Assembly (NCBI RefSeq): GCF_019668465.1
Contig: NZ_AP024828.1
Location: 2,852,001 to 2,916,000, forward strand
DNA from: Mycobacterium senriense
Lineage (GTDB): Bacteria > Actinomycetota > Actinomycetes > Mycobacteriales > Mycobacteriaceae
DNA length: 64,000 nt
Direction: 5' to 3'
In this document: piece after piece, positions 36,710 to 45,644 of the stretch
How positions within the stretch are numbered: position 1 is the stretch's first letter
Layout of the letters: every line of letters starts with the position of its first letter
Made by a program: the position numbers and the translations under genes
The notes under the pieces: model-generated
Database searches by the model: none
What the model saw: the letters and a program-made list of their open reading frames with translations, nothing else
What the model was told of the DNA's origin: nothing

Positions 36710-38274
36710 GAGGCCAGCACCGCCATCGCTGCGTTGTGCCCGCCGATGCCCGACACCGCCCCGCCGCGGCGAGTGCCCGAGCCGCACAGCATGATTCGTT
36801 CGTGTGCGGTGGCCACGCCCCATTGCCGCGCCGGGGTGTCCAGCGGGTCGTCGTCCTCGGCGAACGGCCACGACAGGCCGCCGTGGAAGATGTTGCCGCC
36901 GGTCATGCGCAGGGTGCGCTCCAGATCCAGCGTGGTCGTGGTCTCGAGGCACGGCCGGCCCTGCGCATCGGTCAGCAGCAGGTCTTGAATCGGTTCGGCC
37001 AGAACGGAATTCATCGACGCCAGCACGTCATCGGTCAGTCGATCGCGCAGCGCATCGGGGTCGGTGCCGCCGAAAAGCGAGTGCGGGGTATGTAGACCGA
37101 ACACCGTCATCGTGTGCGCGCCCGAGTCGCGCAGCCCGTCCGACAGGATGCTGGGGTCGGTCAGCGAGTGGCAATAGGCCTCGCACGGCAAGGGATTCGG
37201 CGGTTGACCGGCGGCAGCCTGCGAATAGGCCGTATCGAGTTGCGTCCAGGTCTCGTTGACGTGAAACGTCCCGGCGAATGCCTGTGCGGGGGTGACGGCG
37301 TGGTCGCGCAGCCGGGGCAGCCGCGCCAGCACCAGGTTCACCTTGACCTGCGCGCCGGCGAATGTGGGTGCCGGTTCCTCTCCGAGCAGCCCGGCCAGGA
37401 CCGTCGGTGTGACGCCGGCCAGGACGAACCGGCCCCTAACCACGCGGTCGTCGCCGCCGCTGCGGAAACGCACTTCGCCGGTGGGATTGACGGCGTAAAC
37501 CTGTGCGCCGGTGGTGATTTCGGCGCCGTGTCGCACGGCGGCGGCGGCCACGGCCGTGGTCACCGCGCCCATGCCGCCGATCGGGACGTTCCAGTCGCCG
37601 GTGCCCCCGCCGAGCACGTGATACAGGAAGCAGACGTTTTGGGTCAGCGATGGGTCATCGAGGCGGGCGAAGGTGCCGATCAACGCGTCGGTCGCAATCA
37701 ACCCGCGCACCACGTCGTTGCGCACCGCGTCGGCGATGGCGTGCCCGATCGGGTCTTCGATCACGGTCCGCCACGCGGCTGCCGCGCGGCGATCGCCGCG
37801 TTCCGTCACTAGCCGGCGGGCGTCCTTGCGGGTGCGCAGCGGTTCGAGCAACGTCGGCCACAGTGGTTCGGTCACCAGCCGGCAGCGTTGGTAGAACTCG
37901 GCGAACCCCCGCGCATCCCCGCCCGCCCCGATGGCGGCGAAGCCGTCATCGGACGATCCGATCAGCAGCCCGCCGCGACCGCCGGTCGCGGGGTCGGGTG
38001 TGTACGACGAAAACGGCCGCCGGGCCAGCCGCACATCGGCGCCCAGGTCCTCGACGATGCGCGTGGGCAGCAGGCTGACCAGATAGGAGTAGCGCGATAC
38101 CCGAACGCCGACACCGTCGAAGGCCTGCGCCGAAACAGCCGCGCCGCCGGTGTGGTCCAGCCGTTCCAGCAGGCGCACCCGCATACCCGCGCGGGCCAGA
38201 TAAGCGGCCGCGACGAGGCCGTTGTGGCCGCCTCCAACGATTACGGCGTCGACATCGGTCGCGTGGCCGCTCAG
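36700..38274 (-). CDS. FAD-dependent phytoene-dehydrogenase-like oxidoreductase (Rv0897c type)
   Basis: This ~524-residue flavoprotein begins with the dinucleotide motif DAVIVGGGHNGLVAAAYLARAG and ends with a second FAD-contacting region, MLCGSGTRRGGAVSGIGGHNAAMAVL. This pattern fits the NAD(P)/FAD-dependent CrtI/amine-oxidase-like desaturases. Substrate unknown. The start is unusual. No ATG, GTG or TTG lies between the upstream gene and the FAD motif, but a CTG at 38274-38272 overlaps the TGA of the DUF2630 gene exactly as an ATGA would. The next canonical start is GTG 38376, deep inside that gene. A CTG start is proposed but uncertain. Confidence 0.85.
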   Translation of the reverse strand: MSGHATDVDAVIVGGGHNGLVAAAYLARAGMRVRLLERLDHTGGAAVSAQAFDGVGVRVSRYSYLVSLLPTRIVEDLGADVRLARRPFSSYTPDPATGGRGGLLIGSSDDGFAAIGAGGDARGFAEFYQRCRLVTEPLWPTLLEPLRTRKDARRLVTERGDRRAAAAWRTVIEDPIGHAIADAVRNDVVRGLIATDALIGTFARLDDPSLTQNVCFLYHVLGGGTGDWNVPIGGMGAVTTAVAAAAVRHGAEITTGAQVYAVNPTGEVRFRSGGDDRVVRGRFVLAGVTPTVLAGLLGEEPAPTFAGAQVKVNLVLARLPRLRDHAVTPAQAFAGTFHVNETWTQLDTAYSQAAAGQPPNPLPCEAYCHSLTDPSILSDGLRDSGAHTMTVFGLHTPHSLFGGTDPDALRDRLTDDVLASMNSVLAEPIQDLLLTDAQGRPCLETTTTLDLERTLRMTGGNIFHGGLSWPFAEDDDPLDTPARQWGVATAHERIMLCGSGTRRGGAVSGIGGHNAAMAVLASLR

Positions 38275-38534
38275 CTCAGGTAGCCCTCGACCTCGTCGGG
38301 CGGACGCACCTCCGCCTCTCGCGGGTCGCCGCCGGTCTCGCGCAGTGCCCGGCGCTGCCGCAGCAGATCCCAGCACTGGTCGAGTTCGACCTCCACCCGC
38401 CGGAGGCGGTCATGTTCCTCCGACGTGTCGATGTCTCCGCGCTGCAGCTGCGCCCGCAGCGCTTTCTCCTCGGCGACCAGGTCACGGATGACTGCCAGGG
38501 TGTCCTTGTCGGTCGGTTTACTGCCGTTGGCCAT
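38271..38534 (-). CDS. DUF2630-family small coiled-coil protein (Rv0898c type)
   Basis: This 87-residue highly charged protein is predicted mostly alpha-helical: TLAVIRDLVAEEKALRAQL and a second helix, EHDRLRRVEVELDQCWDLLRQRRALRE, with heptad-like leucines (coiled coil). The C-terminal tail is acidic (EAEVRPPDEVEGYLS). This matches DUF2630, a family without known function. ATG 38534 is preceded by GGAG. Its stop overlaps the apparent CTG start of the FAD oxidoreductase gene, so the two are probably coupled. Confidence 0.85.
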   Translation of the reverse strand: MANGSKPTDKDTLAVIRDLVAEEKALRAQLQRGDIDTSEEHDRLRRVEVELDQCWDLLRQRRALRETGGDPREAEVRPPDEVEGYLS

Positions 38535-38620
38535 CGCTCCAGTGTGCCCGACTCGGGAGGGGGTGAATCGGTAGGCTTGCATCTCGCCTGGCAAACGCGG
38601 GCCAGATGAGGGAGGCCGTC

Positions 38621-39520
38621 GTGAGCATCAAACGGCCCGGCCTGCCCTGGCTGATCGCCCTGCTGGTCATTCCGCTCCTGATAGCCACAATCGGCTACGA
38701 AGTGTCGGCACGATCCCCGTCCGGCCGGGTGTCCTCGGCGCCGTCGACCAGCGCTGGTGCGCCGAAGTTTTCGTTGGCGGCGTTCTCCATGGTCCGCAAC
38801 GGCAACAGCGTCACCCTGAGCGGAGACTTCCCCGACGAGTCCGCCAAGGTGGCGCTGCTGAAGGTGCTCACCGGTGCACTGCCCCCCGGCCTCAACATCG
38901 TCGACCAGATCCGCATCGATCCCGCCGTCGACGCACTCGATTTCGCCAAGGCCAAGCCCGTTTTCTCCGACAGCGCGTCGGTCGCCGACTTCGCCCTCAC
39001 GGTCGCCGGCGACACCATCACCCTGGCGGGCACCGCGGCATCCCCCGAGCAGAAGAACACCATCGACACCGACGCGAAGCGCATCTGGCCCACCCTGAAT
39101 GTCGTTGACAATCTTGCCGTCAACGCACCGGCGGCGTCTCCGTCGCCCACCGGCGCGTCGTGCACCAACCTGCAATCGGCGATCAACACCCTGACCGACG
39201 GCGCTCTCACCTTCGAATCGAACGTCGGCAGTCTGACCGCGTCCGACGGCCAGATCCTGACCCGGGTCGCCGACAAACTCAAGGCGTGCCCGAACGCGCA
39301 CGCGGCCATCAACGGCTACGCCGACAACACCGGCAATACGAGCCTGAACGTGCCGTTGAGCGAAGAGCGCGCGCAAGCCGTCGCCGGCTTCCTGGAAGCC
39401 CAGGGCGTGCCCGCCAACCGCTTGAGCACCACCGGTTTCGACTCGGCCAATCCGATCGCCCCCAATGGCACGGACGGCGGGCGGGCCCAGAATCGCCGGG
39501 TCGAAATCGTAATCAGCTAA
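38621..39520 (+). CDS. arfA: Outer-membrane-protein-A-like ArfA (OmpATb)
   Basis: This 299-residue protein has an N-terminal transmembrane helix (~5-28, GLPWLIALLVIPLLIATIGY). A central BON-like domain (~50-170, duplicated SVTLSGDFPDE / TITLAGTAASPEQKN motifs) follows, then a C-terminal OmpA peptidoglycan-binding domain (~190-299) with INGYADNTGN and GGRAQNRRVEIVIS. OmpATb in M. tuberculosis is tied to ammonia secretion and growth at acidic pH. GTG 38621 follows AGGGAGG; an ATG at 38606 is the longer alternative. It heads the arfABC operon. Confidence 0.93.
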   Translation: MSIKRPGLPWLIALLVIPLLIATIGYEVSARSPSGRVSSAPSTSAGAPKFSLAAFSMVRNGNSVTLSGDFPDESAKVALLKVLTGALPPGLNIVDQIRIDPAVDALDFAKAKPVFSDSASVADFALTVAGDTITLAGTAASPEQKNTIDTDAKRIWPTLNVVDNLAVNAPAASPSPTGASCTNLQSAINTLTDGALTFESNVGSLTASDGQILTRVADKLKACPNAHAAINGYADNTGNTSLNVPLSEERAQAVAGFLEAQGVPANRLSTTGFDSANPIAPNGTDGGRAQNRRVEIVIS

Positions 39521-39531
39521 GGAGATTCGGG

Positions 39532-39645
39532 GTGGACTTCGTCATCCAGTGGTTGTGGTACCTGCTCGCGTTCGTGGCGGGCTCGGCCGTCGCGTGGGTG
39601 ATTGCCACACTGCTCAACCGCCCGGGGAAGGGCGCCCGGCGATGA
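39532..39645 (+). CDS. arfB: Short membrane protein ArfB
   Basis: This is a 37-residue single-helix protein. After DFVIQWLWYLLAF the hydrophobic segment continues to ATLL, then a basic tail ends in GARR. GTG 39532 follows AAGGAG at the arfA stop, and the TGA overlaps the ATG of arfC. It matches the second gene of arfABC (Rv0899-0901), where the M. tuberculosis protein is somewhat longer (~50 residues). It probably assists ArfA function in the inner membrane. It is too short for routine gene calling and easily missed. Confidence 0.8.
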   Translation: MDFVIQWLWYLLAFVAGSAVAWVIATLLNRPGKGARR

Positions 39646-40121
39646 GTCACGTGCACTGGTGGCTTTTCGGCCTGTCGTTCGGTCTGGGCTTGGTGCTGAC
39701 GCTCACGTTGATGATGGCCCCCGTCAAAAGCCAAGCGCCGGTGTCGGAGTCGCCGCGCAAGGGGGTGGCGCCGGAGCCCGCCACCACCGCGATCCCGGTG
39801 ACCGAGGAGCGCACCACGAAAATTGCGGTCACCGAACGGCGCACCACGAAGATCCCGATCGCCAAGGATTCGCCGACCACCAAGATTCCGCCGTCGCCGC
39901 GCGCGCCGTACGGCCCGGGCTCCGCCGACGCCCAGCCCGGCGGCCTGGGACCGGCGGGATATCTGATCAAAGCCCGTACGGACGGCAAGATGTACTTCAC
40001 GCCCGACGATCCGAGCTACGACTCGACCGCCGCCGAGGTCTGGTTCAGCGACGAGAAGTCCGCGCAGCAAGCGGGTTTCTCGCCTTGGCGCGACAGCCCG
40101 AACAACCCGCGGCGGCGATAG
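39642..40121 (+). CDS. arfC: Membrane-anchored protein ArfC
   Basis: This 159-residue protein has one N-terminal helix (~7-28, LFGLSFGLGLVLTLTLMMAP). A Thr/Lys/Pro-rich linker with repeated TTKI-type units (AIPVTEERTTKIAVTERR, TTKIPIAKDSPTTKIPPS) follows. A compact C-terminal domain, GPAGYLIKARTDGKMYFTPDDPSYDSTAAEVWFSDEKSAQQAGF, resembles the sunset-domain motif found in actinobacterial envelope proteins. Function unknown beyond arfABC membership. ATG 39642 overlaps the arfB stop. The gene converges with prrB, four bases apart, with no terminator visible. Confidence 0.88.
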   Translation: MSHVHWWLFGLSFGLGLVLTLTLMMAPVKSQAPVSESPRKGVAPEPATTAIPVTEERTTKIAVTERRTTKIPIAKDSPTTKIPPSPRAPYGPGSADAQPGGLGPAGYLIKARTDGKMYFTPDDPSYDSTAAEVWFSDEKSAQQAGFSPWRDSPNNPRRR

Positions 40122-40125
40122 GGCG

Positions 40126-41463
40126 CTAGCTCGGCGCCGGGAGCCGCACTACCAGTCGCGCGCCGCCCAGCGGGCTGCTCTCCAGCGCCGCCGTCCCACC
40201 GTGCAGCGCCGCCTGTTGGGCAACCAGCGCCAAGCCCAGCCCCGACCCGGAATGGGAGGCCGTCGATCCGCGGGAAAACCGATCGAACACCACCCGGCGC
40301 TCGTCCTCGGGCACGCCGGTGCCGTTGTCGTCGATCGCGATCTCCACACCGGCGCGCGAGCTGACCGCCGACAGCTGCACCTGGGTGGCGCCGCCATGCT
40401 TGACGGCATTGGCGATCGCGTTGTCGACGGTGAGGCGCAACCCGGCCGGCAACCCGACGATGATGCAGGTGGGTGAGGGCACCAGCGAAACGTCGACCCC
40501 GGGGTAGATCCGGGCGGCGTCGTGGGCGGCGCGGTCGAGCAGCTCGGTGATGTCGACGGGCACGTGATCGTCGGACGTCGAAAGTTCCCCCTGGGCCAGG
40601 CGCTCGAGGGCGGTCAGCGTGGCCTCGATGCGCGACTGGGTGCGGATGACGTCACCCAGCACCTCTTTGCGCTGTTCGTCGGGCATGTCCAGGGTGGACA
40701 GCACTTCGAGATTGGTGCGCATCGCGGTTAGGGGGGTGCGCAGTTCGTGGGAGGACACGGCGGCGAAGTCGCGGGCCGACGCGAGCGCGTCCTTGGTCCG
40801 GTCCTGTTCGGTCCAGATGCGCTGCAGCATGCCGCGCATGGCTTCGGCGATCTCGACGGCCTCGCTGGCGCCGCGCACCGCCACCTGCGGCCGCTCGTCG
40901 GCGTCGATCGAGCGGGCTTGCTGGGCCAGGCGTTTGAACGGCCGTACCGCGAAAGCCGCCAGCAGCCAAGCGAATACCGCTGCCGCGCCGATCGAGAGCG
41001 CGCAGATCAGGATGACCCGGCGATGCAGGTTGTTGGTTTGAGCGATCGTGTCGTCGTAGGTCGCACCCACGGCCACCGTCGCCGGCTGCGGCGTGGGGAC
41101 CTCTAAGGTCCGCACCCGGTAGCGCACCCCGTTGATGTAGGTGTCGGCATAGCCCACCTCCAGCGGCGGCAGCGTGACATCCGAGTTGGACTTGACCTGT
41201 CCGTCGCGCCGGACGGTGATGACGGTGTCCTGATCGTTGGGGGCACGGGGGATGTCGTCGACGCCACGGGGCAGGAACGGGATGGCGAAACCGACCGCCT
41301 CGTCCAGACGGCGATCCAGGCGTTCCTTCCAGGCGCTGGTAATGCCGAACCACACGACCGCTCCGGCGATGACCACCACGATGGCGGTGCCGATGGCCGT
41401 CGCGACCGCGACCCGGGCCCGTAGCGATGGCGTACGGGTCAGAATCCGGGACAGAAACTTCAT
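40126..41463 (-). CDS. prrB: Sensor histidine kinase PrrB
   Basis: This 445-residue kinase has membrane helices at ~18-43 and ~150-172 enclosing an extracytoplasmic sensor domain, a HAMP linker (~173-225), and the phospho-acceptor His239 in SSHELRTPLTAM. A HATPase domain follows with N box DNAIANAVKHGG, G1 DNGTGVPEDERR and G2 GSGLGLALVAQ. It phosphorylates PrrA. In M. tuberculosis the PrrAB pair is essential and governs early intracellular adaptation. The gene is 15 bases downstream of prrA on the same strand. Near-identity to the M. tuberculosis protein is expected. Confidence 0.96.
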   Translation of the reverse strand: MKFLSRILTRTPSLRARVAVATAIGTAIVVVIAGAVVWFGITSAWKERLDRRLDEAVGFAIPFLPRGVDDIPRAPNDQDTVITVRRDGQVKSNSDVTLPPLEVGYADTYINGVRYRVRTLEVPTPQPATVAVGATYDDTIAQTNNLHRRVILICALSIGAAAVFAWLLAAFAVRPFKRLAQQARSIDADERPQVAVRGASEAVEIAEAMRGMLQRIWTEQDRTKDALASARDFAAVSSHELRTPLTAMRTNLEVLSTLDMPDEQRKEVLGDVIRTQSRIEATLTALERLAQGELSTSDDHVPVDITELLDRAAHDAARIYPGVDVSLVPSPTCIIVGLPAGLRLTVDNAIANAVKHGGATQVQLSAVSSRAGVEIAIDDNGTGVPEDERRVVFDRFSRGSTASHSGSGLGLALVAQQAALHGGTAALESSPLGGARLVVRLPAPS

Positions 41464-41478
41464 GGGCCGGCCGACCTG

Positions 41479-42189
41479 CTACTGCATGCGCAGTACGAAT
41501 CCCACTCCGCGGACAGTGTGCAACAGCCGGGGGCCACCGTTCGCCTCCAGCTTGCGGCGCAGGTATCCGATGAACACGTCGACGACGTTGGTATCGGCGG
41601 CGAAGTCGTAACCCCACACCAGCTCGAGCAGCTGCGCGCGGGACAACACCGCCGTCTTGTGCTCGGCCAGCACCGCCAGCAGGTCGAATTCCCGCTTGGT
41701 CAGGTCGACGTCGACGCCGTTGACCCGGGCCCGCCGGCCCGGGATGTCGACTTCCAGCGGCCCGACCGTGATGGTTTCCGAGGAGGACGTGGCGGTGGCG
41801 CCGCGGCGGCGCAGCAGCGCCTTGACCCGTGCGACCAGCTCGGCCAGCACGAAGGGTTTGACCAGGTAGTCGTCGGCCCCGGCCTCCAGGCCCGCGACCC
41901 GATCGTCGACGGAGCTGCGCGCGGACAGCACGCAGACCGGGACGTCGTTGTCCATGGCGCGCAGCGCCGTGACCACGCTGACGCCGTCCAGCACGGGCAT
42001 GTTGATGTCGAGCACGATCGCGTCCGGGCGCGTCTCGGTGGCGCTGCGCAACGCCTCGGCGCCGTCGACCGCCGTCGACACCTCGAATCCGGACAGCCGC
42101 AGACCGCGTTCGAGCGACGCGAGCACATCTGAATCGTCGTCAACGACCAAGACGCGCGGTGAGCTAGCTCCAGTGTCCATGCCGCCCAT
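41479..42189 (-). CDS. prrA: Response regulator PrrA
   Basis: This 236-residue OmpR-class regulator has a receiver domain with acidic pocket DDDSD (~17-21), phosphorylation Asp61 in VLDINMP, and Lys111 in VKPF. The C-terminal winged helix (~140-236) carries the OmpR-type [18 protein letters not shown] and [25 protein letters not shown]. It is almost unchanged from memory of the M. tuberculosis PrrA. It activates respiratory and hypoxia-linked genes after phosphorylation by PrrB. It is divergent in order from accD3 (both minus strand; accD3 stop at 42259). ATG 42189 was used, with ATG 42180 as alternative. Confidence 0.97.
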   Translation of the reverse strand: MGGMDTGASSPRVLVVDDDSDVLASLERGLRLSGFEVSTAVDGAEALRSATETRPDAIVLDINMPVLDGVSVVTALRAMDNDVPVCVLSARSSVDDRVAGLEAGADDYLVKPFVLAELVARVKALLRRRGATATSSSETITVGPLEVDIPGRRARVNGVDVDLTKREFDLLAVLAEHKTAVLSRAQLLELVWGYDFAADTNVVDVFIGYLRRKLEANGGPRLLHTVRGVGFVLRMQ

Positions 42190-42258
42190 TTTGCCTGATT
42201 GTCGACTACGGCTGTGGGAGGCTACACCGCTGTCTTACCCGGCGGTTTCCCACGATGC

Positions 42259-43731
42259 TCAGGGCAGACCGATGTTGCGGTAGCGCCGCAACCGGGCGGC
42301 CAGCCGCTCGCTGGCGGGGAGCTCCCGCAGCGCCTGCACCTCGGCGGCAATGGCCCGCGACAATCGCTGCGCGAACTCGACCGGCTCGTCGGCGGCATCG
42401 GGATGCTCCGGCACGATCGCGTCGACAATCCCGGACTTCAGCAGATCGACCGATCGAATGCCTTGTGCCGCAGCGAGTTCGGCGGCGTGCTCGGTGTCGC
42501 GGTACACGATCGCGCTGGCGCCCTCCGGCGGTAGCGGAGCCAGCCAGCCGTGCAACGCGGCCAGCACCCGATCGGCAGGCACCATCGCCAGCGCCGGGCC
42601 GCCACTGCCCTGGCCCAGCAGCACCGACACCGTCGGGGTGTCCAGCGTCACCAGCTCGGCCAGGCACTGCGCGATCTGTCCGGCCAGCCCGCCCTGTTCG
42701 GCTTCGGCCGACAGGGCCGGGCCCGCCGTATCGATCACCAGCACCAGCGGCAGACGCAGCTCGGCGGCCAGCGCCATGCCGCGGCGTGCCTCGCGCAGCG
42801 ACGCGGGCCCCACCAAGCCGCCCGTCAGCCGCTGCTGGCCCAGCACCACCACCGGCTGGCCGGCGAATCGGGCCAGCGCCAACAGCGTGGTCGCGGCCTC
42901 TCCCTGGCCGGTCCCAGACAGCAGCACCCGATCGGTGGCGCCGTGCCGCAGCAACAACCCCACCCCGGGCCGGTCGGGCCGTCGCGACGCCACCACCGAG
43001 TCCCACGCCGCGACGTCGGGCGTCGGTTCGGGTGGCGCCAGCGCGGGCAGCGGCTCGGGAGCGTCGGCGATGACGGTCATGGCACGGTCGAGCGTCCGGC
43101 GCAGCTCGTCGAGCCGGACGACGCCGTCGATCACGCCGTGTCGCTGCAGGTTCTCCGCGGTCTGCACGCCCTCGGGGAAGGGTTCGCCGTAGAGCAACTG
43201 GTAGACGCGCGGCCCGAGGAAGCCGATCAGCGCGCCGGGCTCGGCGACCGTCACATGACCGAGCGAACCCCAGGACGCGAACACCCCGCCGGTGGTCGGA
43301 TTGCGCAGATAGACAAGGTAGGGCAGGTGTGCCTGTTTGTGCAGCCGGACGGCGGCGGCGATCTTCACCATCTGCAGAAACGCGACCGTGCCCTCTTGCA
43401 TGCGGGTGCCGCCGGAGCTGGGCGACGCCAGCAGCGGCAGACCCTCGGCCGTCGCCCGCTGCACGGCGGCGGTGATCCGCTCGGCCGCGGCTACCCCGAT
43501 CGACCCGCCCAGGAAGCCGAACTCGCAGACCACCACGGCGACTCGACGCCCAAAGACGCGTCCCTCGCCGGTGAGCACCGATTCGTCCAGGCCCGTCGCT
43601 TCCCGGGCGCGGGCCAGCTCTTCGGCGTAGGAGGCGCTGACCGGCACCGCCAGCGGTTCGCTGTCCCATTGGATGAAGGAATTTTCGTCCAGCACCGCAT
43701 CGCGGAGTTGACCAGCCGTAATACGACTCAC
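42259..43731 (-). CDS. accD3: Acyl-CoA carboxylase carboxyltransferase subunit AccD3
   Basis: This 490-residue carboxyltransferase has two crotonase-like halves. The N-terminal half includes [19 protein letters not shown] and the acyl-CoA pocket [29 protein letters not shown]. The C-terminal half has [11 protein letters not shown] and an [20 protein letters not shown] segment. It would combine with an AccA biotin carboxylase to carboxylate acyl-CoA; the substrate of AccD3 is not settled. It lies on the minus strand upstream of prrA and is divergent from echA6 (27-base gap), so the two share a compact promoter region. Confidence 0.92.
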   Translation of the reverse strand: MSRITAGQLRDAVLDENSFIQWDSEPLAVPVSASYAEELARAREATGLDESVLTGEGRVFGRRVAVVVCEFGFLGGSIGVAAAERITAAVQRATAEGLPLLASPSSGGTRMQEGTVAFLQMVKIAAAVRLHKQAHLPYLVYLRNPTTGGVFASWGSLGHVTVAEPGALIGFLGPRVYQLLYGEPFPEGVQTAENLQRHGVIDGVVRLDELRRTLDRAMTVIADAPEPLPALAPPEPTPDVAAWDSVVASRRPDRPGVGLLLRHGATDRVLLSGTGQGEAATTLLALARFAGQPVVVLGQQRLTGGLVGPASLREARRGMALAAELRLPLVLVIDTAGPALSAEAEQGGLAGQIAQCLAELVTLDTPTVSVLLGQGSGGPALAMVPADRVLAALHGWLAPLPPEGASAIVYRDTEHAAELAAAQGIRSVDLLKSGIVDAIVPEHPDAADEPVEFAQRLSRAIAAEVQALRELPASERLAARLRRYRNIGLP

Positions 43732-43745
43732 GTGACGAGGCTATA

Positions 43746-43759
43746 TAGGGTGGCTGCCA
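43746..43759 (+). promoter_or_regulatory. Probable leaderless promoter of echA6
   Basis: TAGGGT (43746-43751) lies seven bases before the ATG at 43759. The overlapping TATATAGG could also serve. The divergent accD3 start is at 43731. Confidence 0.4.
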
Positions 43760-44490
43760 TGATCGGTGTTACCCAGGCCGAAGCCGTTATGACCATCGAG
43801 CTGCAGCGCCCCGAGCGCCGCAACGCCTTGAACTCCCAGCTGGTCGAGGAGCTGCGCGAGGCCGTGCTGAAGGCCGGCGACGGCTCCACCCGCGCGATCG
43901 TGCTGACGGGTCAGGGCACGGTGTTCTGCGCCGGGGCGGACCTCAGCGGTGATGCCTTCGCCGCCGACTACCCCGACCGGCTCATCGAACTGCACAGGGT
44001 GCTCGACGCCACGCTGATCCCGGTGATCGGGGCCATCAACGGGCCGGCCATCGGCGCCGGCCTGCAGCTGGCCATGCAATGCGATCTGCGGGTCGTCGCG
44101 CCCGACGCCTTCTTCCAGTTCCCTACCTCGAAATATGGCCTGGCCCTGGATAACTGGAGCATCCGGCGACTGTCCTCGCTCGTCGGCCACGGCCGCGCCC
44201 GTGCGATGCTGCTCACCGCGGAGAAACTGACCGCCGACGTGGCGCTGCAGACCGGGATGGCCAACCGCATCGGGACACTGGAAGACGCGCAGGCCTGGGC
44301 CGCCGAGGTCGCCGGCCTGGCGCCGCTGGCGATCCAGCACGCCAAGCGGGTGCTCAACGACGACGGTGCCATCGAAGAGGCCGGGCCGGTGCACAAGGAA
44401 CTCTTCGACAAGGCCTGGAGCAGCCAGGACGTCGTCGAGGCCCAGGTCGCGAGGATCGAGAAACGACCGCCGAAGTTTCAGGGGGCCTGA
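43759..44490 (+). CDS. echA6: Crotonase-fold acyl-CoA binding protein EchA6
   Basis: This 243-residue crotonase-fold protein has the oxyanion-hole motifs [13 protein letters not shown] and [19 protein letters not shown]. It lacks the paired catalytic glutamates of true hydratases (the second region reads [15 protein letters not shown]), consistent with the family finding that EchA6 is a non-catalytic carrier that feeds acyl-CoA into FAS-II/mycolate synthesis. That carrier role was shown in M. tuberculosis, where EchA6 is a drug target. ATG 43759 gives the standard 243 residues. The next gene starts five bases after its stop. Confidence 0.93.
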   Translation: MIGVTQAEAVMTIELQRPERRNALNSQLVEELREAVLKAGDGSTRAIVLTGQGTVFCAGADLSGDAFAADYPDRLIELHRVLDATLIPVIGAINGPAIGAGLQLAMQCDLRVVAPDAFFQFPTSKYGLALDNWSIRRLSSLVGHGRARAMLLTAEKLTADVALQTGMANRIGTLEDAQAWAAEVAGLAPLAIQHAKRVLNDDGAIEEAGPVHKELFDKAWSSQDVVEAQVARIEKRPPKFQGA

Positions 44491-44495
44491 CAAAT

Positions 44496-45605
44496 ATGCG
44501 GGGGACGCTACGGCTGGTCGCCGGTACGGCGTCGCTGGCGGCCGGTGGCTGGCTGGTGCGGGCGCTGCACGGCGCGCCGGACGCGCTCGGCGCGCACCCC
44601 GCCTCGATCGCGGCGGTGACGGCCGGGTCGCCGCACTACCGTGACGGCGTCTTCGTCAACCTCGAGCCCGCCTCCGAAACCAAGATGGACCGCGAGCAAC
44701 TGCGGCTCGTCGCGTGGGAGCTGATCGGGAATCGGGGCAACAGCCGGCCGAAGGGGCCGATCCCGCTGGCGTCGCCGGGGATCCTCGAGACCGGCCCGAG
44801 CCGGCTGGCCGTCAGCTGGTTCGGCCATTCCACGGCGCTGCTGGAGATCGACGGCTACCGGGTGCTCACGGATCCGGTGTGGAGCGACCGGTGCTCGCCG
44901 TCGGACGTCGTCGGCCCGCAGCGGCTGCACCCGCCGCCGATCCAACTCGAGGCGCTGCCCGCCGTGGATGCGGTGGTGATCAGCCATGACCATTACGACC
45001 ACCTCGACATCGACACGGTGAGGGCGCTGGCCCGCACCCAGCGGGCACCGTTCTTCGTGCCGCTCGGCATCGGGGCCCACCTGCGCATGTGGGGCGTCCC
45101 CGAGCACCGCATCGTCGAGCTCGACTGGCATCAGAGCGCCAAGGTCGACGAGCTGACGGTGGTGTGCGTGCCGGCGCGGCACTTCTCGGGACGCTTTCTG
45201 GACCGCAACACGACGCTGTGGGCGTCATGGGCCTTCATCGGTCCGAACCATCGCGCGTACTTCGGCGGCGACACGGGCTACACCAAGAGCTTCGCGCAGA
45301 TCGGCGCCGACCACGGGCCGTTCGACCTGACCCTGCTGCCCATCGGGGCCTACAACACGGCGTGGCCCGACGTGCACATGAACCCCGAGGAGGCGGTGCG
45401 GGCGCACCTGGACGTCACCGACGGCGGGCTACTGGTCCCGATCCATTGGGGCACTTTCCGGTTGGCCCCGCACCCGTGGGCGGAACCGGTTGAGCGCCTG
45501 CTGGCCGCCGCCGCGCCCGAGCGGGTGGACGTGGCGGTGCCGCTGCCCGGGCAACGCATCGATCCCGCGGCGCCGCAGAAATCCGACCCCTGGTGGCGGC
45601 TGTAG
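44496..45605 (+). CDS. Metallo-beta-lactamase-fold hydrolase (NAPE-PLD-like, Rv0906 type)
   Basis: This 369-residue protein starts with a hydrophobic Ala/Leu/Gly segment (~4-24) that may be a signal or anchor. The zinc site is H164-D-H-Y-D-H169 within VVISHDHYDHLD. Other MBL positions are FGHSTALLEIDG, ARHFSGRFLDRNTTLWASWAFIG and GGDTGYTKSFAQIGADHGPFDL. A C-terminal HWGTFRLAPHPWAEP carries a further His, as in the N-acylphosphatidylethanolamine phospholipase D group. It may hydrolyse a phosphodiester lipid. It is co-oriented with echA6 (five-base gap). Confidence 0.88.
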   Translation: MRGTLRLVAGTASLAAGGWLVRALHGAPDALGAHPASIAAVTAGSPHYRDGVFVNLEPASETKMDREQLRLVAWELIGNRGNSRPKGPIPLASPGILETGPSRLAVSWFGHSTALLEIDGYRVLTDPVWSDRCSPSDVVGPQRLHPPPIQLEALPAVDAVVISHDHYDHLDIDTVRALARTQRAPFFVPLGIGAHLRMWGVPEHRIVELDWHQSAKVDELTVVCVPARHFSGRFLDRNTTLWASWAFIGPNHRAYFGGDTGYTKSFAQIGADHGPFDLTLLPIGAYNTAWPDVHMNPEEAVRAHLDVTDGGLLVPIHWGTFRLAPHPWAEPVERLLAAAAPERVDVAVPLPGQRIDPAAPQKSDPWWRL

Positions 45606-45644
45606 ATTGACGTGGCGCGCATCGCACCGCGTTAGGGTTCGCGC

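Noticed and set aside
42550..43758. Long upstream extension of the echA6 frame (over 400 codons)
   Set aside because: It runs through the accD3 gene on the other strand; the crotonase fold begins at 43759, and the upstream part is low-complexity.
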